The translations under genes and the position numbers were made by a program. This document shows, one piece after another, positions 17,669 to 26,778 of a DNA stretch of 64,000 bases. Source of the stretch: Streptomyces sp. NBC_01454 (GTDB lineage Bacteria; Actinomycetota; Actinomycetes; Streptomycetales; Streptomycetaceae); the NCBI RefSeq assembly GCF_036227565.1, contig NZ_CP109460.1, forward strand, positions 1 to 64,000. The letters run 5' to 3'. The notes beneath the pieces are model-generated. The model made no database searches, was not told the DNA's origin, and saw nothing but the letters and a program-made list of their open reading frames with translations. Position 1 is the stretch's first letter; each line of letters begins with the position of its first letter.

Positions 17669-18253
17669 AGGGCGGTGACCTGCTGTTCGACGCCGATGGT
17701 CCAGGCGCCGTGCCGAAGATGGTCCGTCAGCCGGGGCACGCCGCCACCGGCGGCCGCTGTCCGGGCCGTCTCGCGTTCGCATCGCATGCCGATGAGCGTC
17801 TGATGCATGCTTTCCGCCAGACGGCGGTGAGTTCGGTCGGCCTTCGCGGTGCAGGCCCCGGGCGATCTCCGCCAGAGCGCGCGTCATGGGATCGTCGCTG
17901 CCGCCGTCGCTGCCGCGCCCCACGAGCACCCCGTGCCAGGCCCGGACGCGGGTTTGGGTCCCGTCCGGGCCCGCGGAGTCCACTGCATCCGGTGCGTCCA
18001 GGACATTGTCGACCGCCATCAGCCAGCCCGTGAGCCGGGAGAAGACGCTCTCCCAGGTGCCGTCGAGGCCCACATCCGTGACCGGTTGTGGACGCCTCGC
18101 CAGTTGCCGTACTTCTCTGGCAGATGGACCTACTGCGTTCCTGGCTGGAACTTGAAGGCGATCGCGTCGATCACTCCCGGTGATCTCGCCAGCGATCACC
18201 CCGCTTCGGCGTCCGGTCCGGAAGCAACGGCTCGACTCGCGCCCACTGCACAT
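17669..18253 (-). pseudogene. Decayed gene, possibly terpene-synthase-like
   Basis: Protein-like pieces occur in two frames of one strand: DGTWESVFSRLTGWLMAVDN and DDPMTRALAEIARGLHR in one frame, then MHQTLIGMRCERETART and LRHGAWTIGVEQQ in another. The order (Trp-Leu near an acidic pair, a helix with MH..L.GM..E, then R-x-x-T-IG) is reminiscent of bacterial class I terpene synthases, but no intact metal-binding motif is visible. I rate that identity as weak; the frameshifted state is more certain. Confidence 0.3.
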
Positions 18254-18303
18254 CTGCTAACGGCACGCCCGGACCAACGACCGACTGATCCGAACGAAAC
18301 TGC

Positions 18304-18912
18304 CTAGCCCCCGCATGGGCCGTCGGCAACAGCGCCGGCGCTGTCCGCGGTGTCCGGGACGGTGGCGCAGACCTGCTTCCCGCTGTTCGGGTCGGTCACG
18401 GTCACCTGCCCGCTCGTGTCGAAGGAGGCCGCCTCCTCCGCCCGGTACAGGCCCAAGGAGGTCAGCACCGTCGAGCCCAGGAGTGCGTCGCGCGGCGAGG
18501 TGCTGCACGGCGGCGGAGCGTACGTGGCCGCGCCGCCGGGCATCAGTCCGCTCGGGTAGACGTAGGTGGGTTCCGGCGCGGCAGTGGCGCAGCTCCGGGC
18601 CGAGTCCAGTGCCGCGCTGATGACTTGCTGACCAGCCGCGTGCAGCCCGTCGCTCGTCTGCTGGTCCTCGGAGCGACGGACCAGCAGCCCGAGCCCGCCC
18701 AGAACGCACATGGTCAGACCGAGCCCGAACAGCCAGCCGGTCAAGCGTCCGGAACCGCGCTCCTGCCGCGACAGCGCGGCCACCACGCCGGCTGCCACGA
18801 CGACCACCCCGCCGACCCCGAGTAGGGCCACGGCAGGCCCGGTCGAGATGGATCCGAAGTGCTCCCCGTTACGCGGTATCCACTGGGCGACCAGCATCCG
18901 CACCGCCCCCAT
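18304..18912 (-). CDS. Membrane protein with an extracytoplasmic Cys-containing domain
   Basis: A 202-residue protein. Two hydrophobic helices (AVALLGVGGVVVVAAGVVAAL near 26-47 and WLFGLGLTMCVLGGLGLLV near 60-78) anchor it. The rest is a soluble C-terminal domain with four cysteines and a Pro/Ala-rich patch (VYPSGLMPGGAATYAPPPC), probably outside the cell. No family is recognised. ATG 18912 is used; ATG 18897 is an alternative. It stands alone, with a remnant downstream and the inverted transposase copy upstream. Confidence 0.55.
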   Translation of the reverse strand: MGAVRMLVAQWIPRNGEHFGSISTGPAVALLGVGGVVVVAAGVVAALSRQERGSGRLTGWLFGLGLTMCVLGGLGLLVRRSEDQQTSDGLHAAGQQVISAALDSARSCATAAPEPTYVYPSGLMPGGAATYAPPPCSTSPRDALLGSTVLTSLGLYRAEEAASFDTSGQVTVTDPNSGKQVCATVPDTADSAGAVADGPCGG

Positions 18913-19126
18913 TCGTTCGGTCGGCCGTCAGCCTAGCGAGTCGGAGGCGGTGCGGACGGCGGGGTGGTCTCATTCCTGCGGGCAGGGACCGTACGCCGAG
19001 CAACTGGCTCGATCAACTCCCGCTCACGGGCACTACGGGTGACGTCGCGTCACATGAGCGTTTCAGCAGCCCAGCACGACCTCAAGCCCCGGATCAGACC
19101 AGACTGATCACAACTCCAAACACGCC

Positions 19127-19422
19127 CTGACGAGCTCGTGCGTGGTTGGCGGTGTCGCGTCGAGGATTGTGATCGTTGATCATGGTCTGTGTGGTGGGAA
19201 AGCGGGCGCGTGCAGTGATCATCCATAGTCAGCGGATCACAGGGCTCACGCCCGATGTGATCGCTGAACTCGGCGCTGAGAGCGGCCCCTTGTGGCACCA
19301 GCGGCATCAGGCCGTGCTCACGCTCGTTCCCGCAGCCGGGCCGTGGGTGCCGGTGCGAAGCACAAACTCGACGTCGGCGACCGCCTGTTGGCAATGCTTA
19401 TCCACTCCGCCACGGTGCCACC
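19127..19422 (+). pseudogene. Transposase N-terminal remnant, inverted copy 2
   Basis: This segment is the inverted counterpart of 15113-15408 over exactly 296 bases. It has the same frameshift between SQRITGLTPDVIAEL and AVGAGAKHKLDVGDRLLAML, so the damage predates duplication. Similarity stops at the same base as the other copy starts to diverge (after GGTGCCACC), where unrelated sequence begins. Confidence 0.8.
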
Positions 19423-19679
19423 CCAGGGGATCCAGGTCGGCCTGCCCTGCCCTCCCCCGAGCACGGTCGGCGGAATGCTCGCCGCCACCGTCGGCGATTG
19501 GGAGTCATGTCCGCAAGTGCGGCCCCGAGGTGGGAGTCGGTGCCGCCAGCTCCCCGAACCCGTACAACAGCGCCCCGCCGGCGCCCTCGAAGCCACCATG
19601 CCCCAACACGCGGAGCAGGCGTTGCACAGCTACTGTCCGACCTGCACCGCGTGACGCGCCACCGGCAGACTGTCATCTG

Positions 19680-20398
19680 ATGCTGAAAACCTGCCGGCCC
19701 CCTCCGGGGGCCTCAGAACCGCAGCCCCTGCCCAGCGGGGCTGGGTGGCTGCCGCACGGCTACCACCTCGACCCCCATACCCATGACCGGGGTCAGCTCG
19801 TCTACGTAGCCGCCGGGACACTGGCCACCACGACCGAGCGCGGAACCTGGGTCGATCCGGCCAACCGGGTGACGTGGACGCCCCCGGCTTCGCCCTCTCC
19901 CCTCGCTTCTACGGCCGCACCGACGTCCGCCTCTTGACCATCCCGATCGACCTGTGCGGCGAACTCGTCGACCACCCCAGCGTGTTCTCCGTCAGCCCGC
20001 TGCTGCGCGAGGCCGTCTTGGCGCTGACAGCGAGCGGTCAGAGGTCCGCCCCGGCGCCCGCTGACGACTGCTCGCCGTGGTGATCGACGAGCTCTGCGAT
20101 ACTCCCGAGCAGTCGCTGCACCTGCCCGAATCCAGCGACGACCGGCTGCGCACCGTCACCGACCTCCTGCACTCCGATCCTGCGCGGCCTGCGACTCTGG
20201 CCGGGCTGGGACGCGCTGCGGGAGCCAGTGAACGCACCCTGAGTCGCCTGTTTCCACACCGAACTCGGCATGAGCTCCCACCAGTGGCGCACCACGCTTC
20301 GCATCCACCACGCCCTGGGCCACCTCACCAACGGCATGTCGGTCACCGATACAGCGATGGCATGCGGGTGGTCGAACCTGCCTCACCTGCAGGCGACA
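19680..20398 (+). pseudogene. AraC-family regulator with at least three frameshifts
   Basis: Starting from ATG 19680, one frame gives a cupin-like N-terminus (YHLDPHTHDRGQLVYVAAGT). The next gives SPRFYGRTDVRLLTIPIDLC, a third RTVTDLLHSDPARPATLAGL with GASERTLSRLF, and a last one MSSHQWRTTLRIHHALGHL and VTDTAMACGWSN. In order these are the sensor domain and both helix-turn-helix motifs of an AraC/XylS-type activator. No single frame covers the gene, so it is dead. It runs directly into a DUF6233-like tail. Confidence 0.75.
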
Positions 20399-20686
20399 GT
20401 GACATACCTGCGGCTGCAGCTCGACCGCGTCCAGCAGCGTGTGACCGAGGTTGAGCATTGGCATGACCCACCGGGCCTCGGCGTGCCCCTCCCCCCGCCC
20501 GACTGGACGGTACAAATGAACGTCAGCGCCGACCCGCGGCCGGTGGCCGTTCACCACGGCGAGTGCACCGCCGGCCGCCGGCCCCGCCTGCGGCCGGTCC
20601 CCCGACAGGGCGTCAACGAGGCGCTCACAGCAGGTGTGGAGCCATGCGCGCTGTGCCGCCCGGACCGGGAACTCCAGCTCGACTGA
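20399..20686 (+). pseudogene. DUF6233-like sequence fused to the AraC remnant
   Basis: The frame TYLRLQLDRVQQRVTEVE, then VHHGECTAGRRPRLRPV and GVEPCALCRPDRELQL matches the small DUF6233 family of Streptomyces (N-terminal helix, conserved Gly-Glu-Cys, and terminal Cys-x-x-Cys-Arg-Pro-Asp). It is in frame with the last AraC piece and has no ribosome site of its own, so it looks like a fusion made by a deletion. About 90 residues survive, slightly short for the family, and the middle is thinned. Confidence 0.5.
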
Positions 20687-20977
20687 CCGTGGGGGCGGGA
20701 ACGTGGACGACAGCGGGTGGATTTTGTGGCTGAGAAGCAAGGTTCCGCCGTGCCCACAGCTGCACCGACCCCCGTGCCGCTGTCCTGCCCGGCCAAAGAG
20801 GACGGCCGCTGCGCGACCTGCCGGCAGCCCTGCCACCGCTTCGGGCACGGAGGCAAGGGGATCTCGACTTGGCATCGGCCGCCACCGTGCCCCCTACCGC
20901 GACGGACGAAGCTGGTTTCGAACAGGAAATCGCCGAGCAGTAGGCTCATTCCGCAACACGACGCGAAGGGGAGATCG

Positions 20978-22366
20978 GTGGCGCGGGTTGCGGTGATCGG
21001 TGGGGGTATCAGCGGGCTGGGGACGGCGCTCTTGCTTGGCCGGCGGGGCCACACGGTCACGTTGTTCGAGCAGAACGCGCGGCAGGCCGGAGAGGACCTG
21101 CACCGGGACTTCCTTCACTGGAACAGGCCCCGAGTCCCGCAGGCCAATCATCCCCATTCGTTTCTCGCCCCCGTCCGCACCGTATTGCGGACCGAGACCC
21201 CTGATGTCTACCTGGATCTGCTGGCACGCGGAGCCCGCGAATACCACGACTTCGACTGGTTCGGTGAGCATCCGCCGCATCGGGCCGGTGATGAGGACTT
21301 GGTGACGCTGCGCACCCGTCGCATCGTGCTGGAGGCCGCCCTGACCGCGGCCGTGCGGCGGGAACCCACAGTTGAGGTGCGGCGAGGCTGCCGGGTGAGC
21401 GCCCTCACCTTCGAGGAGGGCCGCACTGCCCGGGTCACCGGCGTGCAGGTGGGCGCGGACAGGCACCAGGCGGACCTTGTCGTCGACGCGTCCGGTCGCC
21501 GCTCGCCGGTCCCCGACTGGCTGACCGCGGCCGGCTGCCGCCCGCCCGTGGTCGACAGCCACCGCACCGGAATCACCTACCTGTGCCGCTGGTACCGCCT
21601 GCGCGCCGACGGCCCACGTGACCCCGGACGAGTGAAGACCGGCTCGGCCGCACCGTTCGCGCTCGCCGGCGTCTTCCCTTCTGACAATGACACCTTCGCG
21701 GTGAGCCTGGTGCTCTCCACGGGCGATCCGACCCGCGGCGCGCTCACCGACCCTGCCGTGTTCGAGGCCGTCGCCCGCCGCTTCCCCGCCACCGCCGCCT
21801 GGCTCGACCTGGCCCCCGAACCACAGACAGCCGTCCTGGCGATGGCCGGCCTGGACAACCGCTGGACTTCCCTCGTCGACGGTGACGGACCTGTCGTCAG
21901 GGGCCTGGTCAACGCCGGGGACAGCCTCGTCCACACCAACCCCACCCTGGGCCATGGCGTGGCCCTCGGCCTGCTTGCCGCCCAGCACCTCGCCACCCAT
22001 GTCGACCAGATCGCCGCAGACCCCATCGGCTACCACACCTGGACGGCACAGGTCCTTCGCCCGTGGTTCGACGCGCAGGTGACGGCCGACCGCGGCAACG
22101 AGCAACGCCTCACCGAGAGTTCACCGTCCTCGGATCGGCGGGCTGCTGCCCTGGCCGCTTGCGCCTTTGACGATCCCGTCGTCATGCGAGCCCGAGCCCG
22201 GGTACGCCATCTCCTGCAACCGGCCGACGACGCCTACGGCACCGACGAAGTGGACCGAGCCGTCACCGACTGGCTGGCCGCCCACCCAGACTTCTCGCCA
22301 ACGCACGACGGCCCGACCCGCGACCAGTGGGATGCACTCACCCAGAGAGGAGTCCGGGGCCGATGA
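20978..22366 (+). CDS. FAD-dependent monooxygenase/oxidoreductase
   Basis: A 462-residue flavoprotein. GTG 20978 follows AAGGGGAG at a good distance and gives the N-terminus VARVAVIGGGISGLGTALLL, a clean Rossmann GxGxxG site for FAD. A second dinucleotide-binding signature, LVVDASGRRSPVPDWL, is near residue 170, and GLVNAGDSLVHTNPTLGHGV near 310-330 is the C-terminal FAD segment. This is the layout of group A hydroxylases and tryptophan-halogenase-like oxidases; no halogenase WxWxIP motif is present. Substrate unknown. No partner reductase or biosynthetic genes adjoin it. Confidence 0.8.
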   Translation: MARVAVIGGGISGLGTALLLGRRGHTVTLFEQNARQAGEDLHRDFLHWNRPRVPQANHPHSFLAPVRTVLRTETPDVYLDLLARGAREYHDFDWFGEHPPHRAGDEDLVTLRTRRIVLEAALTAAVRREPTVEVRRGCRVSALTFEEGRTARVTGVQVGADRHQADLVVDASGRRSPVPDWLTAAGCRPPVVDSHRTGITYLCRWYRLRADGPRDPGRVKTGSAAPFALAGVFPSDNDTFAVSLVLSTGDPTRGALTDPAVFEAVARRFPATAAWLDLAPEPQTAVLAMAGLDNRWTSLVDGDGPVVRGLVNAGDSLVHTNPTLGHGVALGLLAAQHLATHVDQIAADPIGYHTWTAQVLRPWFDAQVTADRGNEQRLTESSPSSDRRAAALAACAFDDPVVMRARARVRHLLQPADDAYGTDEVDRAVTDWLAAHPDFSPTHDGPTRDQWDALTQRGVRGR

Positions 22367-22504
22367 GGGCGACCTGCTCATCCAAGGGCAGCTCGTCCCA
22401 GAACTGGGCCTTCCGAAACGGTCAGTCTTGGCCGCGAGCGCCCCTTCGCGGTCCACCCCTGCTACCCGCACCGCCATCTTGGTGCCACATCTGTTGCACT
22501 CGAT

Positions 22505-22636
22505 ATGCTCGCCAGAATCGGCGTTGAGCTGCACGACTTGCCTCACGCCACAATCGCCGCCCCAGAGAATCCGCTGTGCACCCAGTGCCGCGCGAAGATC
22601 GAAGTCCGGCGGGCCAAGGCCCCGGCCGTCGCGTAG
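22505..22636 (+). CDS. Possible small zinc-ribbon-like protein
   Basis: A short frame from ATG 22505 encodes 43 residues ending with ENPLCTQCRAKIEVRRAKA; the open frame extends upstream to about 22430 without a clear start. Codon third positions are GC-rich near the 3' end, and a strong hairpin follows the stop, both of which favour a real gene. The single Cys-x-x-Cys could bind metal. An opposing frame also looks protein-like, so strand choice is not certain. Confidence 0.3.
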   Translation: MLARIGVELHDLPHATIAAPENPLCTQCRAKIEVRRAKAPAVA

Positions 22637-22644
22637 GCACCGCT

Positions 22645-22679
22645 GCGGGGTCGGGACAGGAACCCCGCCCCGACCCCGC
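22645..22679. terminator. Terminator between convergent genes
   Basis: An 11-bp perfect stem (22645-22655 with 22669-22679), between the plus-strand stop at 22636 and the minus-strand stop at 22750. Confidence 0.7.
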
Positions 22680-22749
22680 TACGGGAGCGGCAGACGTCCG
22701 ATGTGCATCGCGCCTCTTCGCTGAGCGACGGTCGCCTGTCTGAAACGGT

Positions 22750-23643
22750 TCAGACGACCACGACCCTGCGTCCGCGCGTGTGACCGGCCTGGCTGTCGAT
22801 GTGCGCCGCCGCGGCCTCGGCGAGCGGGTACGACTTCTCGACCGGGATGTGGAGCTTCCCCCGCGAGATGAGGCCGACGGCCTCGGCGAGCGCGTCCGGC
22901 ACACTCCCGGCCACACCGGAGAATCGGACACCGAGCTCCGGCGCACCGAGATCGGCAATGGAGATCACTTTCTGCGGATCCCCGGTCAGCTCGACGAGCT
23001 CGCGGATCACACCCGAGCCGGCCAGATCGAGAGCCGCGTCGACGCGGCCGAGATGCCGCACCCGCTCCGCCCAACCCTCGCCGTACGTCGTGGCGACGGC
23101 GCCCAGGCTCCGCAGATAGTCCTGGTTCGCGGCCCCAGCCGTGCCGATCACCGTGATGCCGCGGTCGCGGGCGATCTGCAGCACCGCCGATCCGACTCCC
23201 CCGGACGCGCCGCTGACCAGCAGCGTCTGCCCGGACTGCACACCGACCTCGCGGATGATGCGCAGCGCGGTCTCCACCACGGAGGGATACCCGGCCGCCT
23301 CTTCGAACGTCAGACCCTCGGGCATACGGGCCCAGGCCGACAGCACGGCGAACTCGGCATAGGTGTCGGCCCCTTCGCCTAACACATGGTCACCGACCTC
23401 GATACCTTCGACACCCTCACCGACCTCGTCCACCACCCCGGCGGCGTCCAGCCCGACCCCGGCGGGCAGCTCGATCGGATGGGCCCCCAACACCTGGCCT
23501 TCTCGGACCCTCCAGTCGACAGGGTTCACACCCGCCGCCCGCACGGCGACGCGGATCTGACCGGGGCCCGCGTGGGGCTCCTCGGCATCTATGAGGTGCA
23601 GGACGTCCGGACCGCCGAACTCGGCGAAGCTCACTTTCTTCAT
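22750..23643 (-). CDS. NADPH-dependent quinone reductase-like (MDR family) protein
   Basis: A 297-residue medium-chain dehydrogenase/reductase of the zinc-free quinone oxidoreductase type. The catalytic-domain start MKKVSFAEFGGPDVL, the NPVDWRVREGQ loop and the nucleotide-binding ASGGVGSAVLQIAR (near 165) are all present. No zinc-ligand Cys/His set is seen. It would reduce quinones or enals with NAD(P)H in the cytoplasm. It is divergent from a TetR-family gene, with a 69-base intergenic region holding repeated GTTAG sites, so it is probably the regulator's target and part of an electrophile or drug response. Confidence 0.85.
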   Translation of the reverse strand: MKKVSFAEFGGPDVLHLIDAEEPHAGPGQIRVAVRAAGVNPVDWRVREGQVLGAHPIELPAGVGLDAAGVVDEVGEGVEGIEVGDHVLGEGADTYAEFAVLSAWARMPEGLTFEEAAGYPSVVETALRIIREVGVQSGQTLLVSGASGGVGSAVLQIARDRGITVIGTAGAANQDYLRSLGAVATTYGEGWAERVRHLGRVDAALDLAGSGVIRELVELTGDPQKVISIADLGAPELGVRFSGVAGSVPDALAEAVGLISRGKLHIPVEKSYPLAEAAAAHIDSQAGHTRGRRVVVV

Positions 23644-23658
23644 GCGGCGACCGTAGCA

Positions 23659-23703
23659 CTAACCGTTAGCCTTTTGGAACTGTTATGTCTTTGTATCTGT
23701 TAG
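23659..23703. promoter_or_regulatory. Likely TetR operator region
   Basis: The near-perfect dyad CTAACCGTTAG (23659-23669) and two further TGTTA half-sites (near 23681 and 23699-23703) lie between the divergent reductase and TetR genes. The AT-rich patch here also suits overlapping promoters. Spacing near one and two helical turns favours dimer binding. Confidence 0.5.
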
Positions 23704-23712
23704 CATCACGGC

Positions 23713-24300
23713 ATGACCGTGCCGACCGGACGCCGTGAGCGCAAGAAGGCCGCGACCCGCCAGAAGGTCGCTGACACCGCCCTGCGGCTCTTCCTGGAAC
23801 GCGGGTACGACGCGGTGGGCATCCGTGACGTGGCCGCCGAAGCCGACGTGGCCGTCACCACGCTCTTCTCTCACTTCGCCTCGAAAGAGGCCCTGGTGTT
23901 CGAGCAGGACGAGAACTTCGAGCAACGCCTCACGCAGGCGGTCACCGGCCGGGCGCCGCACCAGCCGCTCATCCCCGCGCTGCGCCGCGAGATCCACGCC
24001 ATGGTGCGCCATTGCACGGCGGCCGGCGCCGCCCCGATCTGGCGCATGATCGAAGAGTCACGTGCCCTGCGGGAGTACGAGGATTCGATGCGGCTGCGCC
24101 ATGCGGAGGCGCTGGCTACTGCCATTGCCGACGACCCCGGCCTGTCACCGACCACAACGGCCTGCCGGGCGATCGCGAGGTTCGTGATCGACGCCTATGC
24201 GCTGGCCCGTGAGGCGGCCGATCCGGAGGCCGCGGTGGACGAGATCTTCCAGATGATCGAGGCGGCCTGGGAGGTCACCTGCCCCTCCCCCCATGCGTGA
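23713..24300 (+). CDS. TetR-family transcriptional regulator
   Basis: A 195-residue repressor. The N-terminal helix-turn-helix is clear: ATRQKVADTALRLFLERGYD, then VAAEADVAVTTLFSHFASKE. The C-terminal helical ligand-binding half is typical in length. It starts at ATG 23713 and faces the quinone reductase gene across 69 bases with GTTAG-type repeats. By family rule it would repress itself and the reductase, and release DNA on binding a small hydrophobic ligand. The effector cannot be named from sequence. Confidence 0.85.
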   Translation: MTVPTGRRERKKAATRQKVADTALRLFLERGYDAVGIRDVAAEADVAVTTLFSHFASKEALVFEQDENFEQRLTQAVTGRAPHQPLIPALRREIHAMVRHCTAAGAAPIWRMIEESRALREYEDSMRLRHAEALATAIADDPGLSPTTTACRAIARFVIDAYALAREAADPEAAVDEIFQMIEAAWEVTCPSPHA

Positions 24301-24623
24301 GGAACTGTTCCTACAGGTAGGGCCGGGAGGCGCCGAACGCTTGCTTCAACCTGCCCGAGCAGCTGGTTCAAGTCGGCCCAAGCCCGTCTGTCAAACCTTC
24401 ACCCGAACTAGCGGTGGCACCACACGTGTTGCGCCGACTAGCGTAGGCCGACACAACGGTGAGCTGCACAGATACCGTCCCCTCCGCCTCGCGCCGCACT
24501 GCCTACGACCGCACTCCGGCAGCCGCAAGGGAAGGTTTCAGCCGTCCGAATCCCGTGTGGCCGAAGGTCAATCGGCAAGAGGGGCGCCCCGCAGCTGGCC
24601 ACTGGCGTCGGGCCGAGGGGCAA
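24301..24623. other. Intergenic, no supported gene
   Basis: About 320 bases between the convergent TetR and VOC genes; no strong hairpin or coding frame seen. Confidence 0.4.
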
Positions 24624-25064
24624 CTAGCTGATCCGTTCGGCCAGAGCGACGATGATTCCCGAGGGGCCGCGGAGGTTGCAGAGTCGGTAGACGTTCTCGT
24701 ACTGCGCCACCTCGCCGAGGAGTTCGGCGCCATGGCGGCGCAGGCGGGTGATCGTGTCGTCGATGTCGTCGACGGCGAACATGACACGGTGCAGGCCCAG
24801 AGTGTTGGGTGGCGGGTTGAGCGGTCCGGCAGTGATCGCCGCGGGGGCGTGGAACTTCGTCAGCTCCAGCTTGCCGTGGCCGTCCGGGGTGCGCATCATC
24901 GCGAGGGCGCTGCGGACCCCGTCGAGGCCGACCGTCTGGTCTGCCCAGATTCCCTCGATCTGCGCTTCGCCTTCCAGCTCCATGCCGAGCTCGGTGAAGA
25001 AGGCGATGGCAGCCTCCAGGTCGTCGACGACGATGCCTACGTTGTCCATCCGCTGAATCGTCAC
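24624..25064 (-). CDS. VOC (glyoxalase/bleomycin-resistance fold) protein
   Basis: A 146-residue protein. GTG 25064 has AAGGAG seven bases upstream. The two beta-alpha-beta-beta-beta modules of the vicinal-oxygen-chelate fold are visible: MDNVGIVVDDLEAAIAFFTE at the start and LHRVMFAVDDIDDTITRLRR in the middle, with a C-terminal YENVYRLCNLRGPSGIIVAL strand set. His and Glu positions at module starts are partly kept, so a metal site is possible. Such proteins act as lyases, dioxygenases or drug binders; substrate unknown. It abuts a replication-relaxation remnant upstream. Confidence 0.8.
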   Translation of the reverse strand: MTIQRMDNVGIVVDDLEAAIAFFTELGMELEGEAQIEGIWADQTVGLDGVRSALAMMRTPDGHGKLELTKFHAPAAITAGPLNPPPNTLGLHRVMFAVDDIDDTITRLRRHGAELLGEVAQYENVYRLCNLRGPSGIIVALAERIS

Positions 25065-25133
25065 GGGGTTGCTCCTTCTTCGTCTCGCAGTCCGTTCTGG
25101 CCACTGGTACCCCTGGGACGGAGCGGGTGCCCC

Positions 25134-25575
25134 ATTCTCGACACCCGGAGGTGCCGACGTTTTGGGTGCTTCACGATAGATTGCGGCCTTGTAGGACAGG
25201 ACGACCGGGTTTTCGGTGCCGTTGTCGACCTCCACGCACATCACCGGCAGCCCGGCCTCCGGCGCGGCGAGCACCGCGTCGGCGCGGGGGCTGTTCTTGC
25301 CGGGGGTCGAGAGCGTGCCGGAGACCGGCAGCACCACCTCCGTCGCCCAGGAGCTGATCTGGCCCCACCCCTGGGGCGCTCCGGCGCGGCCATTGGGGCA
25401 GCGGAGGTGTCATTGCCCGCCGGTGCACTGGTGGGCGTGCTGGTGGCGGGGTGGGGGCGGTTGCGGGGTACGCGGCGGGTCGGCTCGGGTGGGGTCTGCA
25501 GGAACGCGGCGACGGTGTCTGTGACCTTCACCGCGTAACTGTCGATGTGCCTGAGCCGGTTGCCAAGGCCCTCTG
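25134..25575 (-). pseudogene. Replication-relaxation family fragment
   Basis: Minus-strand pieces read RLRHIDSYAVKVTDTVAAFL with QTPPEPTRRVPRNRP, then after a frameshift near 25375 TPGKNSPRADAVLAAPEAG and VEVDNGTENPVVLSYKAAIY. These match the C-terminal half of actinobacterial replication-relaxation proteins (VEVDNxTE signature) coded by plasmids and integrative conjugative elements. The N-terminal half is missing and the 3' end runs into the VOC gene. Confidence 0.65.
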
Positions 25576-25659
25576 ACCGGTGGCTTTATCCCCTGAATCT
25601 CGGGAGCGCGGCGTAGGAGGGTCGGTAGGGGAAACGGTAGGGCGCGCAGCAGGGGCACG

Positions 25660-25890
25660 CCGTGCGGGCAGAAAGGGCTACCGGGTCCGCTATACGCTGG
25701 CCACGAAGCTGGTGAACGAACTGGTCGAGGCGGCCGACGAGAAGCGGCTGAACAAGACCATCGTCCGCTACGGCCGCGTCGGCCTCCTCTGCATTGATGA
25801 GCTCGGCTACATGCAACTCGACCGGCACGACGCCGGGCTCCTCTTCCAGGTGCTGACCGAGCGCGAAGAGAAAAACGAACCGGCTGCCTG
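25660..25890 (+). pseudogene. Internal fragment of IstB (IS21 helper ATPase)
   Basis: About 75 residues, GYRVRYTLATKLVNELVEAA to LLCIDELGYMQLDRHDAGLL and FQVLTER, match the centre of IstB, including the Walker B element LLCIDELGY. The Walker A region and C-terminus are gone, and no IstA transposase is present, so this is a relic. Confidence 0.75.
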
Positions 25891-25947
25891 GCCCGAAGTC
25901 CCGGGCGAGAATCGAGGCCCAAGACCACTGACGAAGGTGAGAAGGCC

Positions 25948-26667
25948 GTGAGGCACGCACTGAACCTATGGCGTCAGGAACTCGGAGAAGTGCCCGACTC
26001 GGTCTGGCAACAGACCGAACTCCGCGTCCTGATCCTTGCCGACAACGGACTCACGGCCCTCCCACCAGGGATCGAACGACTGCACCGGCTGATGACCCTG
26101 GACGTGGGCCACAACGCGCTCACGTCGATTCCCGACGAGCTGGGCAGGCTGACGGAGCTCAGCAACTGCCTCTACTTGCATGACAACCAGCTGTCACGGC
26201 TTCCGGACGCCGTGGGAAAGCTGACCAGGCTGCGATACCTCAACATCGGCGAGAACTTCCTCACGACCCTCCCCGAGGCCATCGGGAGGATGGCCGGCCT
26301 CATCGAGTTCAGGGCACAGCACAACCGGCTGACCACGTTGCCCGACTCCCTCGGCCGGCTCCGCGACCTGCGTGAACTCTGGCTCCGAGGAAACACGATC
26401 GAACACTTGCCGCCGTCGACCGCGGAACTGCACCAACTTCGTCACCTGGATCTGCGCGAGAACTCCGTGGCGGAGCTGCCGCCGTCACTGGCCGGCCTGC
26501 CGCGGCTCCGTCAGATCGACCTGCGGAGCAACCGCCTCAGCCACCTACCAGACTGGCTCACCCTGCTTCCATCACTGGAGAAGCTGGATCTGCGATGGAA
26601 CGACATCGATCCCTCCCTGCCGCTGCTGACCGAACTCGAGCGACGGGGATGCGTCGTCTTGACATGA
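25948..26667 (+). CDS. Leucine-rich-repeat protein
   Basis: A 239-residue cytoplasmic protein made almost entirely of 23-residue leucine-rich repeats of the L-x-x-L-P-x-x-L-x-x-L-x-x-L-x-L-x-x-N type, about nine in a row (for example LPPGIERLHRLMTLDVGHN). There is no signal peptide, membrane segment or LPXTG motif, unlike secreted internalin-type proteins. The GTG start lies just after the istB remnant with AGAAGG close upstream. Such solenoids bind proteins; in bacteria stand-alone ones occur near mobile elements and defence loci, but no enzymatic partner is next to it here. Function unknown. Confidence 0.75.
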   Translation: MRHALNLWRQELGEVPDSVWQQTELRVLILADNGLTALPPGIERLHRLMTLDVGHNALTSIPDELGRLTELSNCLYLHDNQLSRLPDAVGKLTRLRYLNIGENFLTTLPEAIGRMAGLIEFRAQHNRLTTLPDSLGRLRDLRELWLRGNTIEHLPPSTAELHQLRHLDLRENSVAELPPSLAGLPRLRQIDLRSNRLSHLPDWLTLLPSLEKLDLRWNDIDPSLPLLTELERRGCVVLT

Positions 26668-26778
26668 GCGAGACGACACGCGATCTCTGACAGCAGTGCC
26701 GTCATTTGAAGTCACTGCTGGCCTTGCCCCGGGAGCATCGAGGTGGTCCTGGTGAAAGGCCTTCCTGAACTGGCAGGT

